The notes below the pieces were generated by a model. The model ran no database searches. It worked only from the letters and a program-made list of their open reading frames with translations, and was not told the DNA's origin. The position numbers were made by a program, and so were the translations under genes. From Colius striatus (lineage: Eukaryota; Chordata; Aves; Coliiformes; Coliidae), in NCBI RefSeq assembly GCF_028858725.1, contig NC_084768.1, positions 30,906,664 to 30,970,663 of the forward strand: DNA of 64,000 bases, in the 5' to 3' direction. Positions 44,801 through 59,124 of this stretch are shown here, in pieces. Position 1 is the first letter of the stretch. Each line of letters begins with the position of its first letter.

Positions 44801-47800
44801 TGCAGCCATACTGCTGATCTTACATCTCCGTGAAACTGGTAACACTGATGAAGGTCCAACAGCATCTTCCTCTTTGCAGAGCCTTTTCCTCTGGGGCAGG
44901 AAACGTCTGCCCAGCCCTCGGCGGCTGGAGATGCTGGAAGAGGCAGTGGAGGTAGCCGCCTCCTGCGGCAGCAGTTGCAAGCACAACCTCAGACCTTGAG
45001 AGCTTTTATCTCTGCAGAGAAAGCAAAGCCTAAGCAAAACTATACACTGGGGCTCCCTATTTCACCTCTTGGAAATTCAGCCGCCAGTCCCACAGAGCAA
45101 CAGGAAAAATCACATTAATTTCCACAGAGATGTTATCACCTCAGTCTTGGCATGGGAGAGGCATCTCCGCCCAGCTGTGAGCAAGGGAGTGCATTTTGCT
45201 GGCTTTTTTTTTTTTTATGTAATCAGAACAAATTCCTTAGAGATGAGTTGTAGGGTTTCAAGGGTGTCCAGAGAGATGTCAAGCAGGCCTCAAGTGTAAC
45301 TCGGCGACACACCTTGCGTGCGCGGCACACTCACCATTCCGCCTGCAGACACCAGGCAAGGGAAGGAGCTCGATGGATGGATGTTCCCAGGGAGGCTCCC
45401 ACGAGCCACACAAACACGTGGGGCACCTTCAGGCACAGGATGTTGCTGGTGTTTACATTTCTTCTGTGAAGACAGTGATGGTTTCAGGGTGGAGCTTGAG
45501 TGCTTCACTGCAGCTGCTCTCCAGGCTTAAACACTGAAGATTTTTGGTCATTCAGGCCTGAGGGGAGCCCAGCAGTCAAGGAAAGACTTGAACTTTGGAC
45601 ACAGAGGTTCTGCCTCACCAATGCCTGGTCAAACTCCAGGGGTTTCTGCCTGGGATGTTTGTTATGGTGAACAACTGCATCCCACGGCAGTTGTTTCAGA
45701 GCTGTGAAGTTGCTATGCTAAGCAGACCTGTCCTGCTCTCCTGCCTAGGAACGAGTACTCCAGCCCCCATGGGTCTGCAGGCCAGAGAGAGGACAAAGAT
45801 ACTTGCATAATTTCAAGGCACAGCCTCCTTCAGTAGCTCCTTTAGAGGCTGAAATGATGAGAACTAGGAAGACCTAGACCTGGACACAATCCCAGATGTC
45901 CAAAGCAACGCTAAGGAAAATGCTGTGGATGCTCTCGGGCCTTTGGGTGTCAGAACAGACGGAAAGCCTTGGTGGAGCCTGGCTCTGGGTCAGTCTTCTT
46001 TCACTAACACCAAGGGCAAGGCTTGGCACAAGGTACCAACATAGGCCAGCCTCCTGATTTGCAACCCACGTACAGGTCTCTCCTTAAGCAGGGTACGCAG
46101 GGTGCCTCCAGCCTAGAGTGAGGCAAATCTCCATTTCTGCATTCTTTGAGAGTAACTGCAGAAGACACAACCCAACTATTATGCCCTTCACCTTTCAACT
46201 TCACCCTCAGGTGACTAACAATTACCAGCTAGCATTAATATTAAATAGGAGAAAAAGAAACGCAATCCTCTCCCTGCTCTTCACATTCCACAATATCACA
46301 AACAATTTGTCATATTGGGAGGGGCAGAGACAGGAGAAGCATTAATTATTGATACTCGGGAACAGATGGCTTTTCTTGTACCAGGGCAGTGAAATGTAAC
46401 AGGAGCCTGTGGGTGAGGATGTGAGGATTAGATGGGCAGACACGCGTATCAGATGACCAGCCTTCGAATGGAACAGGAACCTTCCTCCTAGAACCAGCTC
46501 TGCTGGCCTGCAGCGCTCTCAGCAACAGCCCCGGCTGCAGAAACAAATCCTCTGACATCTGAATTAGTGAGGCTTCACCAGGACCTTTCAACACTCCCTC
46601 ACCTCCGTACAGAACATCCTGGACACGATGACTGACAGCTTCCAGACAGCAGAGGCCTAACAAACCAGGCACCAACTGGTCTCTCCAGTAGGCCATGCTG
46701 GTTGCGTTCCACACGTTCATCCTCATCTACTGCCTGGTGACACGCAAGGTTTGTTCCTGAGGCTACACATAGTGTCTGAGAGTGACTCCCTCCTGTCCAC
46801 CACCACCTTCTGCAGGCCACTCAGGGTGCTGGCCTCCAGAATCAAAGACCCAAGTGATCTGGACCAGTGACTTCAACCAGAGACTCTGTGGTGCAGCTCT
46901 TTTGGCTGACTTTTCCCATTGGTCCACGTAAGGATCAAGAGCAAGACAACTTTGTTCTCGTCAGCTCCTGTGTAGGTGTCCTTGAGGTCAGTGACAACTA
47001 CTAGGTTGCAAAGCAGACTTGGGACAGGACACCCCCTGTAAGCATCCCCATGTCCAAGAGCAGACTGTGGGATTGACATCTGTATGAGACAGGAGGAACA
47101 GTTGGACAAGAGTGATTCTCCCAAAGCAAATGATTTACCAGAGTGGACACAGTGGCACCACAGAGACAAAAGCTTTTCCTGTCTTTGCTGGAAGACTAAG
47201 AAATCATCTGTACTGACCCATCCTGGGCTTGGGCAGCCCAGGGTCCTGTCTCAGGCGGTGGCAGACACCCAGGGAAGAGTCAGAACTGGGCAAATCAATG
47301 GTGATATCTCCTCTCCTACTGTAAGAATGACATTCCTCAGCTACTTTCCACTCATGGATTTCACAAGGCAGACACCACCTATGTATATAGTGACTCCATT
47401 CAATTTTCCTCCCTGGACATACCCCTTCAATCCTGTAAATGGCTGCTCACTTTCCAGTCAAGACACACAAATCTCATGGTTATTCCACTGAGCAAGGCAG
47501 AATTCTTGCAACTTCCACAGGCCCAGAAGGTACCTCAGGACCATGATGTCCAGTCCTTTCATATATTAAGGACTCCCTCACAGTCTTTTTCCCAAACTCA
47601 GTTTGTTCTCCTGGCCTTATCTGAGAGGTTGTTCCAAAGCCTCACGAGTCTGATAATAAATAAGATGTGCTTTTCTCATTCCTCAAGCTGACTAATCACT
47701 GATTTCTAATTCCTCTCAGATTGCCTAGGGTCATGCAGCCTTCAGCCTGTGAGAGTCCTAAGACATGTACAATCTTATGATTTGGAAAAACATAACTTTC

Positions 47801-50800
47801 CAGCTTCCCCCCTGGCTTGGATCAAAAGCAAAGTGCTTGAAGTGCCAGGAGACAGCTACTGCCTGTGAACAATAAACTTTTTTCACAACCTGGAGCAGGA
47901 TGGATAAAGTTTCCCCACCTAGGAGCCAGGGAAGAGGGAGAAGCAATCTTAGAAACACTCAGAACCATGTCTGTGCTGGGAGAGACTGAGGTCTACCAGA
48001 AACACAGCAAACCTTCCCACTACAGAAAGTTTGACCAGCGTAGAAGTTTGCTGTAGGTTGGTACAGGATAAAGAACATCTATTCTGCTGCACTGTACCAA
48101 CACAAGAGGTTTTGCTCCTCTAGAAACACTGTTCATCTCATTGTGATAGCACCAGAAATTGTTTCTAATGTAGATCTGGCTTTTATGGACAGTCTCCACA
48201 GAGCTATGATGTGTTTACACTAGCTAACCTCTGCTGAACAGTCAGCTGAGAGCTAACATGCACAGGCTAATCTCACCTCCCCCACATTTCACAGGGGCTG
48301 AGGAGGGGATCATCTAGCAAAAGAAGCCTATGGATTAGAAAGCAATACAAATGGATCAAAAAGCTGGAGCAGGCCACATCTTTTCAATCCCTGAGCAGAA
48401 TTGCTCCCTTTCGCCCTACTGGAGTTAACGTTTATGTGACTCTCTTCCCTGCTGCTCAAAGAAGGAATCACATTATACACACATTCCAGAGAACTTTTCC
48501 CAGCAGAAATAACTGTTTTTAACACACATTGCACTTGGGAGAATGTCTAGAATTTTATGGGCAAATGCATGAGTGGAGCTTGTTTTGACCCATAGCTGGA
48601 AGCTGTGAGTTGACATCACCATCCCAGTCAGGCTCTGGAGTCAGGGCGGTCAGCAGGCTCGGGAGGAAGATGTGCTTTGGCAGGAGCTCCCTACCTCTTT
48701 GATGGCAGACATCTTGATGTTCTCATAGTAGTGGAGTGGTGCATTGGGTGAACTCATGTCATAGCCAAACCCAGCTACCGCCACCTCATCACAGTTGTGG
48801 AGCGCCATGGTTATTGCTACGCTTCCCAAGGTGGGGATGTTCTGAGAGGAGAGAAAGCAGGAATGGAAGTCATTAGCAGGTTGCCATTGCAATAATCAAA
48901 GATTTCCTCTTATTATCTCTGCTTGTAGGGGCACTGCTGCTACTAAGCAAGGAATCAGGAACAGGGTGTTTGGCTATATCTGCGCAGCAGCTGCCCAAAA
49001 CCAGCTTGTGGGGTCAATATTCTCCCAACTTGTAAAGATAATCATATGTTAGCCAGCTTCCTGCAAAGCATCTAGGACAAAAGCAGCAGCTCTTGTTTGA
49101 GGGTCTATGACCTGACTCTCCAGGGGAGTACTGCAGGGCAGAGGGATTGATGAAACAGTCAGACTCCCACAACTTTGCTGTCCTGAGAAGGGGGCAGCAG
49201 ACGAGCTGGAGGATGAACCACTGTGGATACATTAGTTTTCTGAAATCAAAACAGATGTAGATACTGGGTTACAATACTATACACATGACTGGCTTCCAGC
49301 TAGGCTAAGGAGGAATACTTGTCCCAAATAGGCCACCACAGAGGAGCAGAAGTGAGGACCAGTACAAACTCTTTATTTTGCTAGTGGCAAAAGCAGTTTA
49401 AGGAGGCCATTAAACAGCTCTGGGAGATGGAGAGATCAGGCAGAGCCGGTTGGCAGTGTGCTCTGAGACCTCTTTGTTTGCTTGGGTGCACCCCATCAGG
49501 CAAAGCGCACTCTGGCCTGTGCCAGAGCCTTCCAAGCCACAGCTTGGGAAGTAGAGGGCCAGTGGGAAGACAGACCAGTCAGAGATGAGTGCTAGCACTC
49601 TGAGCAGGGACACCCTGACTGTCCTCTCCCATCTGCTGACCTGCCATTCTCACCAAGTCCAGCCTCAGGCAGCTTGTGCCAAGGCTCTGTTGCAGCAGAG
49701 CTGTGCGGCTGCAGCTCCTCTCGTGTGTTCAGGAGAACATGACAGCTGTGACAGATGTTTCCTGGGTAAAACCCTATCTCACAGAATTTTCTAGCTCCCC
49801 TTTAGCCAGATGAATCCAGAGGTATCTTCACCCCAGGGGCTAGGGAGAGGCTGAGAAATCCACCCACATATCTTATCTTAATTTGTAGAGCATCCAACAC
49901 TGCCATATCAAATGTATCAAAAATGGAGAGGACGTGCTCAGACAGTCACTGAGGGTGACAGCCTCTTAGCCGAGATGTAGAAACCAACTGCAAGCTTACA
50001 TTTTGCATTTAAAATGCTATTGTACTTCACCTGATGTTCCTAACAGACTGGGAACGCAATGTTTTGAGTTTGTGCCTGTCATCCCAAGGAACTGGCTTTT
50101 ACCAACTCAACTTCTGATTGCCTGATCAGGTCCCAAGACCAAAGACTTTCCAAGCAAATTGTGCCCCCATATCCTAGCTGAGATGTGCAGAGCTGAGAGT
50201 GCTATGGAAAACTCCACTACAGCACACTGGAACCACACTAATCTGAAGACAAAAATCCAACACTGCTTATGGCTAAATCAGTGAGACACTTCAACATTTG
50301 CAGTGCAAGTGTAACAGTGTACATCTGAAAGGGAGGGACCTTACTACATCCTCTTCTGCCAGTACTAGATGTTAGGACAAACAGCAGTCACTTTGTTCTC
50401 ACTGGTTAATTTCAATTGTTACTCACCACAAACGATATTGTTTTGATTCTGGCTACTTGAGTTAATCTTTAATTCACTGGTAGCCAGAAAATATCAACTA
50501 AGGGTTTTTAAAAAAATGGGAAAAAGTTGATTAGGCAAGGCTAAGAAAATTCCCCCACATTTCAAAATACACAAGAACATCCTGTCTTCCCAGACATGGC
50601 AGTTCAAACTCAGATATTCCCAGCTTTATGTTTTACATACGAGGTGACATTTGGATGTCACTGGGATTGCATCAGCTGGTGAGAGGACTTGCCACGAAAC
50701 ACTTTCCCTCATCAGAGCTGTAGTTACAGTGTCCAAAACATAGTGAGTAAATGGTTACGTCCCTGAGAATGTGTCATTGGGAATAAGATGGTGTTAACAC

Positions 50801-53800
50801 CACCCACACTTGCACTGGGCCCATTCCCACGGTACAGCTCAAGGGAGACACAGGGTCTTTGCCTGGAGGGAATTTCACTGGCCAAGTTAACATTTAAGAG
50901 CTAACTTCCTAATGTGAGTCTTACAAACCACAGAGAATTAATCACACTACCTAACCTTATGGGAGGACTGCCAAACCACCATCACTTTCTTTCAAGCCTA
51001 TTCTTATTTCTACTAGGAGAGTAACAGATGATAGAAATCAAAAGTAACTTTCCTTTGGTCACCAAGTATCTGCCTGCCTTTATGCTACTTGTCATAACTC
51101 CAATGGCCTTTATGGAAAAACAGGAGGGAATGTTCTCACCTGCTTCTGTTCCTGATATGCCAGTAATTCAGTACTGCCTGCTCCTCTCTAAAAAGTGACT
51201 AATATACCAAAGACTAATAAAGACTTCCCAACCTCTCAGATTATAGTAGATGTAGGAGCCAAACCAGACACATTGATCAGAAATTCACACGGTGTCCTTA
51301 GCAAAATAAGTTTGTGTTGCTCTAAAATCCCATTCAGAAACTGATGACCTGATGACAGGTTTTCATTAGGTGATGCCTCATATATGTTAGCATTCTCTAA
51401 TACTGTGGTAGCTATAGCACAGTGTAAGTGTCCCCCTTGAAGACAGAGATCTGCAGCCATTTACACCTTCACTGCTGAGATGCAGCCTCACATCCCACTG
51501 CTGTGGTCAGAACGCTGTGGGCTAGAGAGGGCCACCTAGAAAATACTGCAAGAAATATTCTCCCTGCTATTCACTGAGAGCAGTAACCCTTAGGGAAGCA
51601 TGGGGGTGCACACAGAGCCCAGCTCTCAGTAAATGGTGTGGAGAACAGCACCTGCTAAGAGAAGAGTATGATTGTCCTGGTTTGTACACTCTGTGGCTTC
51701 ACACACATGTGTCTGGATCAAATACACACAGCTCGGCATTTGCTCCAAACTGATTATGTCAAAAGAAGCAGCAACTGTCAGACAGTAACTGGGGAATTAG
51801 AGAGACTTGGATAAAAACCAAAAGGAGCCAGCTTGAACTGAAGTAAAAGCAGCACGATTACTGGTTAACTACATGTCACCAGTAAATAAATGCAGTGCTT
51901 TGGACCTGGTTTAAACTAGAGAAACTGAGTCGTTTTCTCCTTTAACAGGTGTGTTGAGCCTCTACTTCTTCCTTCTGTTGAAAGTGAAGCCCTGCCTCAT
52001 GTCCAGCTTGTGGCATGGGAAAGGGAAGGCCTTGTAGGATCCAGGGATGCATCCTGAGGTGTGCTGCAGAGAAGCAACTCAGCAGCATTCTCCAGGTCCA
52101 GGGGAAAGGGCAGTGCTGCTCTCTCAGCAGAGAAGCGGCAAACGAGCGGGGATGTGTATAAGAGAGGAAATGGCTATCATTACTTGGCTGCATCTGCACA
52201 GCTTCCAAGCTCTACTGGTTGTTCACAGGCATATAAATCCATTGGCTGCTAAGCTCTCACCTGGACCTAATGAAGCACGTGCAACCTTTGGAGCAGGCTG
52301 GGGGACGGGTCACTCCAGAAGAAGTTCGGCATCACGGCCACAGCTGTGCCAAAGCCAGCTTGCTGTGCCCGGCACAATGCGTCAGTGCATTGTGCACACA
52401 CACCCTGTGCCGTGCCCCAAAGACATACCAAAGCAACCACCACACCTCTTGCATTGAGTTATGGAAATATAACTCTCTCAAACAACTGAGCAGGCCTCTT
52501 GTATTTTTAGGCCACTGTTAAGTAAACAATCACAAAATCTCAACATCTCCTCTCAGGAGTAATAATCTGGGATTGGATCTGTCTGCCTACTCATATGACC
52601 CTCAGTGTGCCTGGACATTGCTGCACCACCAAGCAGTGCTGCTTTCAGTATCTCCTCTCCAGCTCTAGTAAACAGCTGCAAGGGCATCCCTGGATAAGGT
52701 GGTCAGCCTGAACTGTCACAGTCCACATCTCCAAGCCCAGTCTGGTTATCTAAGGCTAAACATCTGGAAAAGGCAATGTTCTTATCTAATATAATGCTCC
52801 CTGGGGACCAGCCCTTTGTCTGCTCCCTTTTGAGAGAATGCAGCAGACAGACTGGCAGACAAGCCAGAGATTACACCAAAAGGCTGTGAGAAGCAGCAAA
52901 CACAGCAGTGGTGAGCAACACATCACCAAGCAAAGGCTGACTGTGCATCCAGAGCGTGGCTCCTTCCAGGGGCCCGCTGGCACATGTCCTCCATGGGTGA
53001 GGACAGCACATGCACAGTGGATTCTGGGTGAGAAAAGCATGAAGATAAGATGTCTGGTCTTGTGCTGCATCAGGGATCACTGCAAGCTCCGTGCAGTGCA
53101 AACGCAGCCAATCCACACCATCGGAGGACCAGAAATGCCTTGAGCAGGACAGACAGACACAGGACAGGTTCTCCTAACTCCTCCTACAGTCTTCTGCTGC
53201 AAGGGGGGAGACAGAATACTTCACCTCAAGACACTGTTGTTTTGTCTTCCATTGGTCCCTCAAAGAGGCTACAAAGACTGACTTCTGCTCACAGAAGAAA
53301 AGAAGCCAGTCAGCAGAAATGAAGCCCAGCCTTTCTTTGGGCTTCAGGGAGGCCAAGCATCACCTCACGGGCTTGCACTGCAGATCCAGCACTGGCGACT
53401 GCACCGGGGAACCAAAACTGCTCTTTGCTTGGGGCATGTGAAAGCTCTCATTGCTTTTCATTCCGTGCCCGGGTCATTCCTGTGTCACTGCCTGCTGGAC
53501 TGGAAGGAAATGACTGCTGTAAATCTGTTTTTAGAAAGATCTGACTCCCTCAATATGTTAAATGAATTCCAGTTATTTATGGGATTTCACTTAGCTCAGG
53601 GTAAGACATATTGGATTGTTCAGGCTGTTTCAATTGTTACTTTTTCTTCCTAAAAGGGTTAAGTGTTGCTAAAGAATAGTTTCTCTAAAAACAATAATGC
53701 AATGAGATATTGAAATTGGTTTGACTACTCTATACATTCATTTGAGGGAAAACTCAAAAACTCGTTCACCTAGAAAAAATTGCTGCCTTAACTTTATCAG

Positions 53801-56800
53801 CTGCACTCTTGATCACCTAATGGCAACAAGGTCAAAACAAAAGCAACACAGAACAAAACTCTAGCAGTCTTCACACACTGTAGTCACTGTGTTTTCTTTT
53901 TGTCCATTTGCATAGGAACAACCCCAGAGCTATGCTTGCTGTCTTCCCTTCAAGGCTAAGTCTGGAAATACCATGCAAGAGGCGATTTAGCATCAATTAT
54001 TGTGGCCAGACAAGTGCCTGGCACTCTGCAGAGCTGCTGCTGTCACAGGAGCAATACTGGGCTTCAAAAGACAAAGCAGAGTATCTCCACCATTTTTGCT
54101 TTGCCTCCCCTAGTTATCTCTTGCTGTGAGAGAGCCTCCAAAACTGTAGCAAAGCAGAAAGGAAGGGCCAGAGGCCTGTTGCTGAAGGCACAACGAACTG
54201 CCCGGCAGGTTTCCCTTCTGCCATTTAATTGCTGAGCTCCTATATGACTTAGCCCAAATCTTTGACCACATCTAACCTGATGCACAAGCTCTGATTCATG
54301 GACTGCCAGAGCAGACTCCTGTGCAATGCAGGGAGTATTTCTAAAGAGCCTAATGATTTAACAGGGGGCAAGCAAGGGCATGACTTTGCTCCATGCTCAC
54401 TGCTCTGTGCTAACCACATATAAGCTTCACCCCAAGCTCAGTGGGAGTTTGTGGGCTACTCTTTCATTGAAAAGTAAAATCCCTTCAGTTGCTTTGCATC
54501 TCTCATGTGCAGAAGCACGTGGTTGGGCACTGAGACACGGCTGGCATGTGTTTACCTGCTGCCCTATAATGGCTTGTCTGAGTGCTAGTTCCTCAGCAGG
54601 TCACAGGCTGATCACACTGCACTGGTAACAGATGTAACAGTCCAGTCCATGAAGCTGATGTGCTGTCTGTGATGTCTCTATATTTAAATGGCTGCAGCTG
54701 CAGTGGCCCTTTACCTGTCCCTGTCTTAGAAGATGCAGTCAGAGTGCAATTAAAGGAGGAGAGGCACACAAGTGGAAGGATGGGGTGACAGGCTGCTCTG
54801 CTCCTGCCATTCCCCACCTCTATCCTGCTCTGTAAAGACCCAGCAAGTCCCAGGACATGGCCTTCACACAGTGACAGTCCAACAAGAATAGCTCAGAAGA
54901 CAAAGCTTGCTGGTACCAGACCAATCCAGTACCAATGAAAGAAAGGGTCATTATGACCAGTCAGGGGAGCTGAAAAGCTGCCTAAGGAGCAAAGGGTCAC
55001 CACTGGCATCTCCAGAAAGGCTGCCTGCCCAACAGGTAAAACCTCCAAATAGCAAAGAGAAGCCCTGGGGCAGGATGTGCTAACACTCCAGCATCAGAGG
55101 TTAATCCTGAGTGGATGTGGCTGTCAGCACTCTGCAGAGGTGCTAATCCAAGGCTGGGTGCCTGACAGAGCCTGGTAACACCTCCTGCACATGGCTCCTC
55201 CTTCAGCACGTTGGTGCTGAGGTGAGGTGAAGGCCAGAGGAGGATGCTTTACCTCTTCAGTAAGGGGTCTATAAATTCAGCCATTTCCAATACATGAACA
55301 AACCAAAGGCTTACAGTTCTGGGCAGCTGAGATTAATCTCCTAAGAAATCAAGTCACAAGCAGTTCCACAGATGCCCAGCACCAGCAGAGTGAACAAACC
55401 AAACACCAGAGTCTGGCTGCACTGAAGTTCTCAGAGTCCTGACAGTTTGTACCACCTGACATGTCCTGGCCACCTCACACCAGCTCAGGGCTCCCAGAGG
55501 AGTCAGAAAGCCACTGCTCAAATGGCTCTGAGCACTACTGAGTAAACAGGACTATTCACTGCACAGTAAAAAGCATCATGTCAACACAACGTTGTACATT
55601 CAACAGGCAATGATGCCTCTGAACTGATGTCTATGCTTGTCTCCCAGTAAGCTGTCTGCAGTGTAAGACAGGATATTGCATGCCTGAATTACCAGCTGCA
55701 ATACCAGTGATGTCTGGTTCCAAGCTCAAAAGACCTGCATGCACAGAACTTCCACCTAAACATTAATCACATACATGCACCTTTGTCTAGTGAGGGGATC
55801 CTTTAATCCACGAGAGGATCTTTACTAGCTCACTCCTTTCATGCCAAACCATCTTCAGGCATTGCATTTCATTTTCTCCAGGCACTGCTAGGATCCTAAA
55901 CAAAAATTGGGGGTTTATTTTTAATCATCAGCTTATCCCAAGAAAGGAGAAGTCTACATGCAGTAGGAAACCTCCTTTTTCTTAAAGGCTCCAGTAAACA
56001 GACTGAGGAAACTCCTGGAAAGCTTTACTGGTCTCAGAGAGAAGTCCCTGTTCGTTGTGGGTGACCAGCTTTGCTCCTTGCTCAGACTTTTGGCTACTAA
56101 TGTCACAAGTGCAACCAAAGAGCGTGTCTGTGTTGTACCGCCTACTATCCTCCAGAACCATCTGGCCCAAATTATCAAAGCAGAGGACGTTACTACATTC
56201 ACCCTTTATTGAATCCTGGGAAAAAACACTTTGAGATCAGCCCCAAACTATTTTCCTAGCTCTCCTCAACCTTGCTGAAAAAGCCCCCAAATTACAAAGT
56301 TAATTGGCAGCACATTGTTACCATATGTGGTGTGTGAGAGGAGCACTGAAGTTTATTTAGGCATCAGACCCAAAGAAGAGTGAAATATTACTGCTCTTTA
56401 TGAGGATTTTGTGTTGGCCTTGATTACTAAGGCATCCCCAGGCTTGATCCTCCTGCATGTAACCTGCCCAACATGCTACAGCACACTGCAGCATGGGAGC
56501 ACCTATCTGCTCCCATCCTGCTTCCCCCCGAGAAACTCGGGACGTATCTTGTTCATTGTGCTTTTGCTTAGTAGATGCCAGTATCTTCCTTTTCTGTGTT
56601 GACATGCTTCTTTCTTGAGTGAAGTTTTCCAGGCTGTTTCGCATCTCTAAAGCACGACTCTGAACCCGAGCAGTTGTGCTCTGCGGCTGCTGGGTCACAC
56701 TGTCTCTTGTGGAGCGACTCTCCTTGCTCCAGCTGCCTCATTCATCTCGCTGGATCTCTCCCAGATCTTTAATGAGAGTTGGATTCTTGGCCCAGAGGCT

Positions 56801-59124
56801 CTGAAACTAAATGGGAAACTCTTCCCATCTAAAGTCTCAGTGAAAAATGGTCTGTGGCAAATTTGTATCACTGGGATCCTACTTAGACTCTTCCTCCCTC
56901 TTTATACTGGCAGCAGTAGCTTTTTGGGAGCCTCTCCACTGATGCAGCAGCGTTCACTAAAGCACAAAGTCCCAGAAGCTCCATGTCAGCAGTACATAGC
57001 TGATGTCTGCAGTAAAAATTTGTACCCCCAGGCTAGGAATACTCTCTCCCTATTTTTAAACTCTGTCAGAAACACTGTTTTAGAGCGTCCTTGCACAGAC
57101 AGCACACAGTGTACTAACGTCCCAGCCCCACAGATGCACCTGCAGAGCTGCTGCTGCCCCATCTGAGGGAACTAACTGCAATTTACACAATCTAGCAGAG
57201 GTCATGGTCAAAGACTGCTTGCCTTAAAGCTCCACAAACTATTCTGAAGTGCTGAAATGGACTTCCACGGAGTGAAACATCAGGTTTCAATTAAGATGCC
57301 TTCATTTCCCAATCTGATGTGTGTTAAACAACCTATCAAAACCTCATAAACTTCAGTTCACAGCATTTTCATTTCCGGATTCTCTCTCCTGCTCTCAGCT
57401 TCAGGAATATCTTGTGTATTAAAATAACATGCTTAAAAATAGAAACAAATCTGGAGAAAAAATTTCTGTCCTTCATTGAAGCAGCAGTCCTGATTTTCTA
57501 GAAAAAAAAGGCTGCCCAGAGGGGTTGTGGAGGCTCCTTCCTTGGAGGGCTTCAAGACCTGCCTGGACATGTTCCTATGCGACCTGATCTAGGTGACCCT
57601 GCTTCTGCAGGGGGTTGGACTAGATGATCTCTAAAGGTCCCTTCCAACCCCTACCATTCCATGATTCTATTCTATGAAAACCAGTGAAGACCCACATCCT
57701 TCTAAGGTTAAATTCTGGAGAACACAGAGAAGCAAAGTTACTTCACAGATGAAGGGAAAACCTTCAGTGCACAAAAATCCAGTGGTTCCAGAACCTCAAG
57801 ACAGCTTCTGCACATACCCATGCAGCAATGCATTGCCCTAAAGGCTCGTTCTGTGTGGATGAGTCTGCCTGCACATCCTGCACACTGTGTTTTAAAGAAG
57901 TGAATTTCTCACCTCCAGGTGCCCACCCCTTTGACCTGTATAAAATAAACACCTCTAATACTTCTGAAGACTTCACGATGATAATTGGAGCATGAAAAAG
58001 GAGGTATTGTTCTGTCTAGTCCAGACCCAGGCTGCAACATGGCAAATCTGTACTGATAACAACCGAGGGACAACGCCAGGGGCAAAGCAAGTAGACCTTG
58101 TCCAACAAAAGTGCTTCTCTGTGGGTTTGTCAGCTCTGCTAACGTGCCCAAAAATGTCACGTGCAGTCTCTATCATCAACTATATCACATGTGTACATGA
58201 GTAACTTACCCACCCAAGTAATACTTTCTCTAATGGTTGATGTATTAGGCAGAACAAATATAAATAGGTTCTCACAGTGCTGTAGTGTGAGATAATCCAG
58301 AAAAACCCAAGTCACCACCTACTCCACACTAACGCTCCAAAAAGCTGCACAGGGGGTAATAGAGACTAGAGTGACCATGGGCATATTCTATTAATAACTG
58401 TGACCTAAAACTCTGCTTTACTTTGTTTTCTTTTGTAAGCATTTACAGCTACAATTTATCACCATAAGATGAGAATTTCTTACCCAAGGCCTCATAAAAC
58501 AAACCTTTAGCCTCCTTTACTACAAGCTGGGATGTGGGATAGCAGTGATTTTAGGCTGCTGCCTCCATGAGGATAGCAAACTGTATAAGAGTAGTATGAC
58601 CTCTTGAGAGACTTGCAGCACTTCCAGATGTGCTGAGGGTGCAGAGAGCAGGGCTCCTTACTCCTTCATGGAAGGAGCTCCCTCCTCTCAAACAAACAAG
58701 TGCCCTCCTGGCAGGCTGCGGGTGACAGATCACCCAACTGGTGCCAGAAGCTCCAGAGATGCCTCCAGAAAAGGGTCTGTGGAACAGTTACTGCCTACTA
58801 CCAGAAATAAAGGATCCTGCCTTGGCCTTAAGGACTGGCCCATAACAGCACCAAAGTCCTTTCCCTTCAATGTCCAACAGCAGAGGCTCAAAGGAAAAGT
58901 AAGAACAGAGCAAGCTTACTCTGCAGCTTGGACTCTCATCCCTCCCCTTGGTTTGGGTTGTTCTGCTTTATACCTACCCCTCTGCCCATGAGGCCGTTGT
59001 TGAAAGGCAATCCGATGAAGCTGAAAGCTGCCTCCTGGATAAAGTAGGGATTCAGGATACGTATCTCATGAGGTTCTCTTGGGACACGGGTCGCCACTGA
59101 CTTCCAAAAGCCATCAGAGGCACT
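35789..59124 (-). CDS. ST3GAL3: ST3GAL3 gene, last three coding exons (5' part beyond right edge)
   Basis: ST3 beta-galactoside alpha-2,3-sialyltransferase 3 transfers sialic acid from CMP-Neu5Ac to Gal-beta-1,3(4)-GlcNAc ends of glycoproteins in the Golgi; it is a type II membrane enzyme of family GT29. The window holds 127 C-terminal residues of about 375: an exon with SASDGFWKSVATRVP...GLPFNNGLMGRG, one with NIPTLGSVAITMALHNCDEV...HYYENIKMSAIKE and a last short one with SWTHNIQREKEFLRKLVKAR. Sialylmotif S spans the first junction (NNGLMGRG/NIPTLGSVA), motif III is HYYE, and motif VS is HNIQRE with the catalytic-type histidine. Junctions are all phase 0. The transmembrane anchor and sialylmotif L lie in exons to the right of the window; I do not find them between 59125 and 64000. 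Confidence 0.96.
36331..36387 (+). mobile_element. CR1 LINE 3' end fragment
   Basis: The stretch GGTTGGACTTGATGACCTCA and the ending GATCCTATGATTC are the conserved 3' terminus of avian CR1 elements. The insert is short and diverged, in plus orientation, within the last ST3GAL3 intron. Confidence 0.8.
40138..40152. repeat. Short CA microsatellite
   Basis: Seven to eight CA units lie in an ST3GAL3 intron. Confidence 0.85.
42309..42347. repeat. Inverted repeat CAGCTCTTCT / AGAAGAGCTG
   Basis: Ten-base perfect arms are separated by 19 bases, and a third related AAGCTCTTCTC follows at 42351. Its function is unknown. Confidence 0.6.
48695..48841 (-). CDS. ST3GAL3: ST3GAL3 second-last coding exon (49 codons)
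   Basis: The exon encodes NIPTLGSVAITMALHNCDEV, AVAGFGYDMSSPNAPLHYYE, NIKMSAIKE. The acceptor is CTCCTCTCAG and the donor GTAGGG. It completes sialylmotif S, including the conserved cysteine (HNCDEV), and carries motif III, HYYE. Confidence 0.97.
48842..58977 (-). other. ST3GAL3 penultimate intron
   Basis: The 10.1 kb intron has one clear CR1 fragment at 57509-57678 and otherwise unique AT-rich sequence. No exon or RNA gene is recognised. Confidence 0.75.
57509..57678 (+). mobile_element. CR1 LINE 3' end
   Basis: The 170-base segment begins AGGCTGCCCAGAGGGGTTGT and continues through GGGGGTTGGACTAGATGATC and CCCTTCCAACCCCTACCATT to the terminal ATTCTATTCTATG repeat. This is a 5'-truncated CR1 copy in plus orientation, antisense to ST3GAL3, with low divergence. 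Confidence 0.93.
58978..59124 (-). CDS. ST3GAL3: ST3GAL3 third-last coding exon (49 codons)
   Basis: The exon encodes SASDGFWKSVATRVPREPHE, IRILNPYFIQEAAFSFIGLP, FNNGLMGRG. The acceptor is TTGTTACCAG and the donor GTAGGT after GGG. It carries the first half of sialylmotif S. Differences from human are few (PREPHE for PKEPPE, FSF for FTL). Confidence 0.96.

Larger units (their letters stand above)
35879..48694 (-). other. ST3GAL3 last intron
   Basis: The 12.8 kb intron is mostly unique, AT-richer sequence than the left half of the window. It holds a CR1 3' end near 36331, a CA run at about 40138-40152, a poly-T run near 45207 and an inverted repeat at 42309-42347. No other gene is recognised. 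Confidence 0.75.

Noticed and set aside
46600-47780. Possible old interspersed repeats in the ST3GAL3 last intron
   Set aside because: No diagnostic CR1, LTR or SINE sequence could be recognised by eye.
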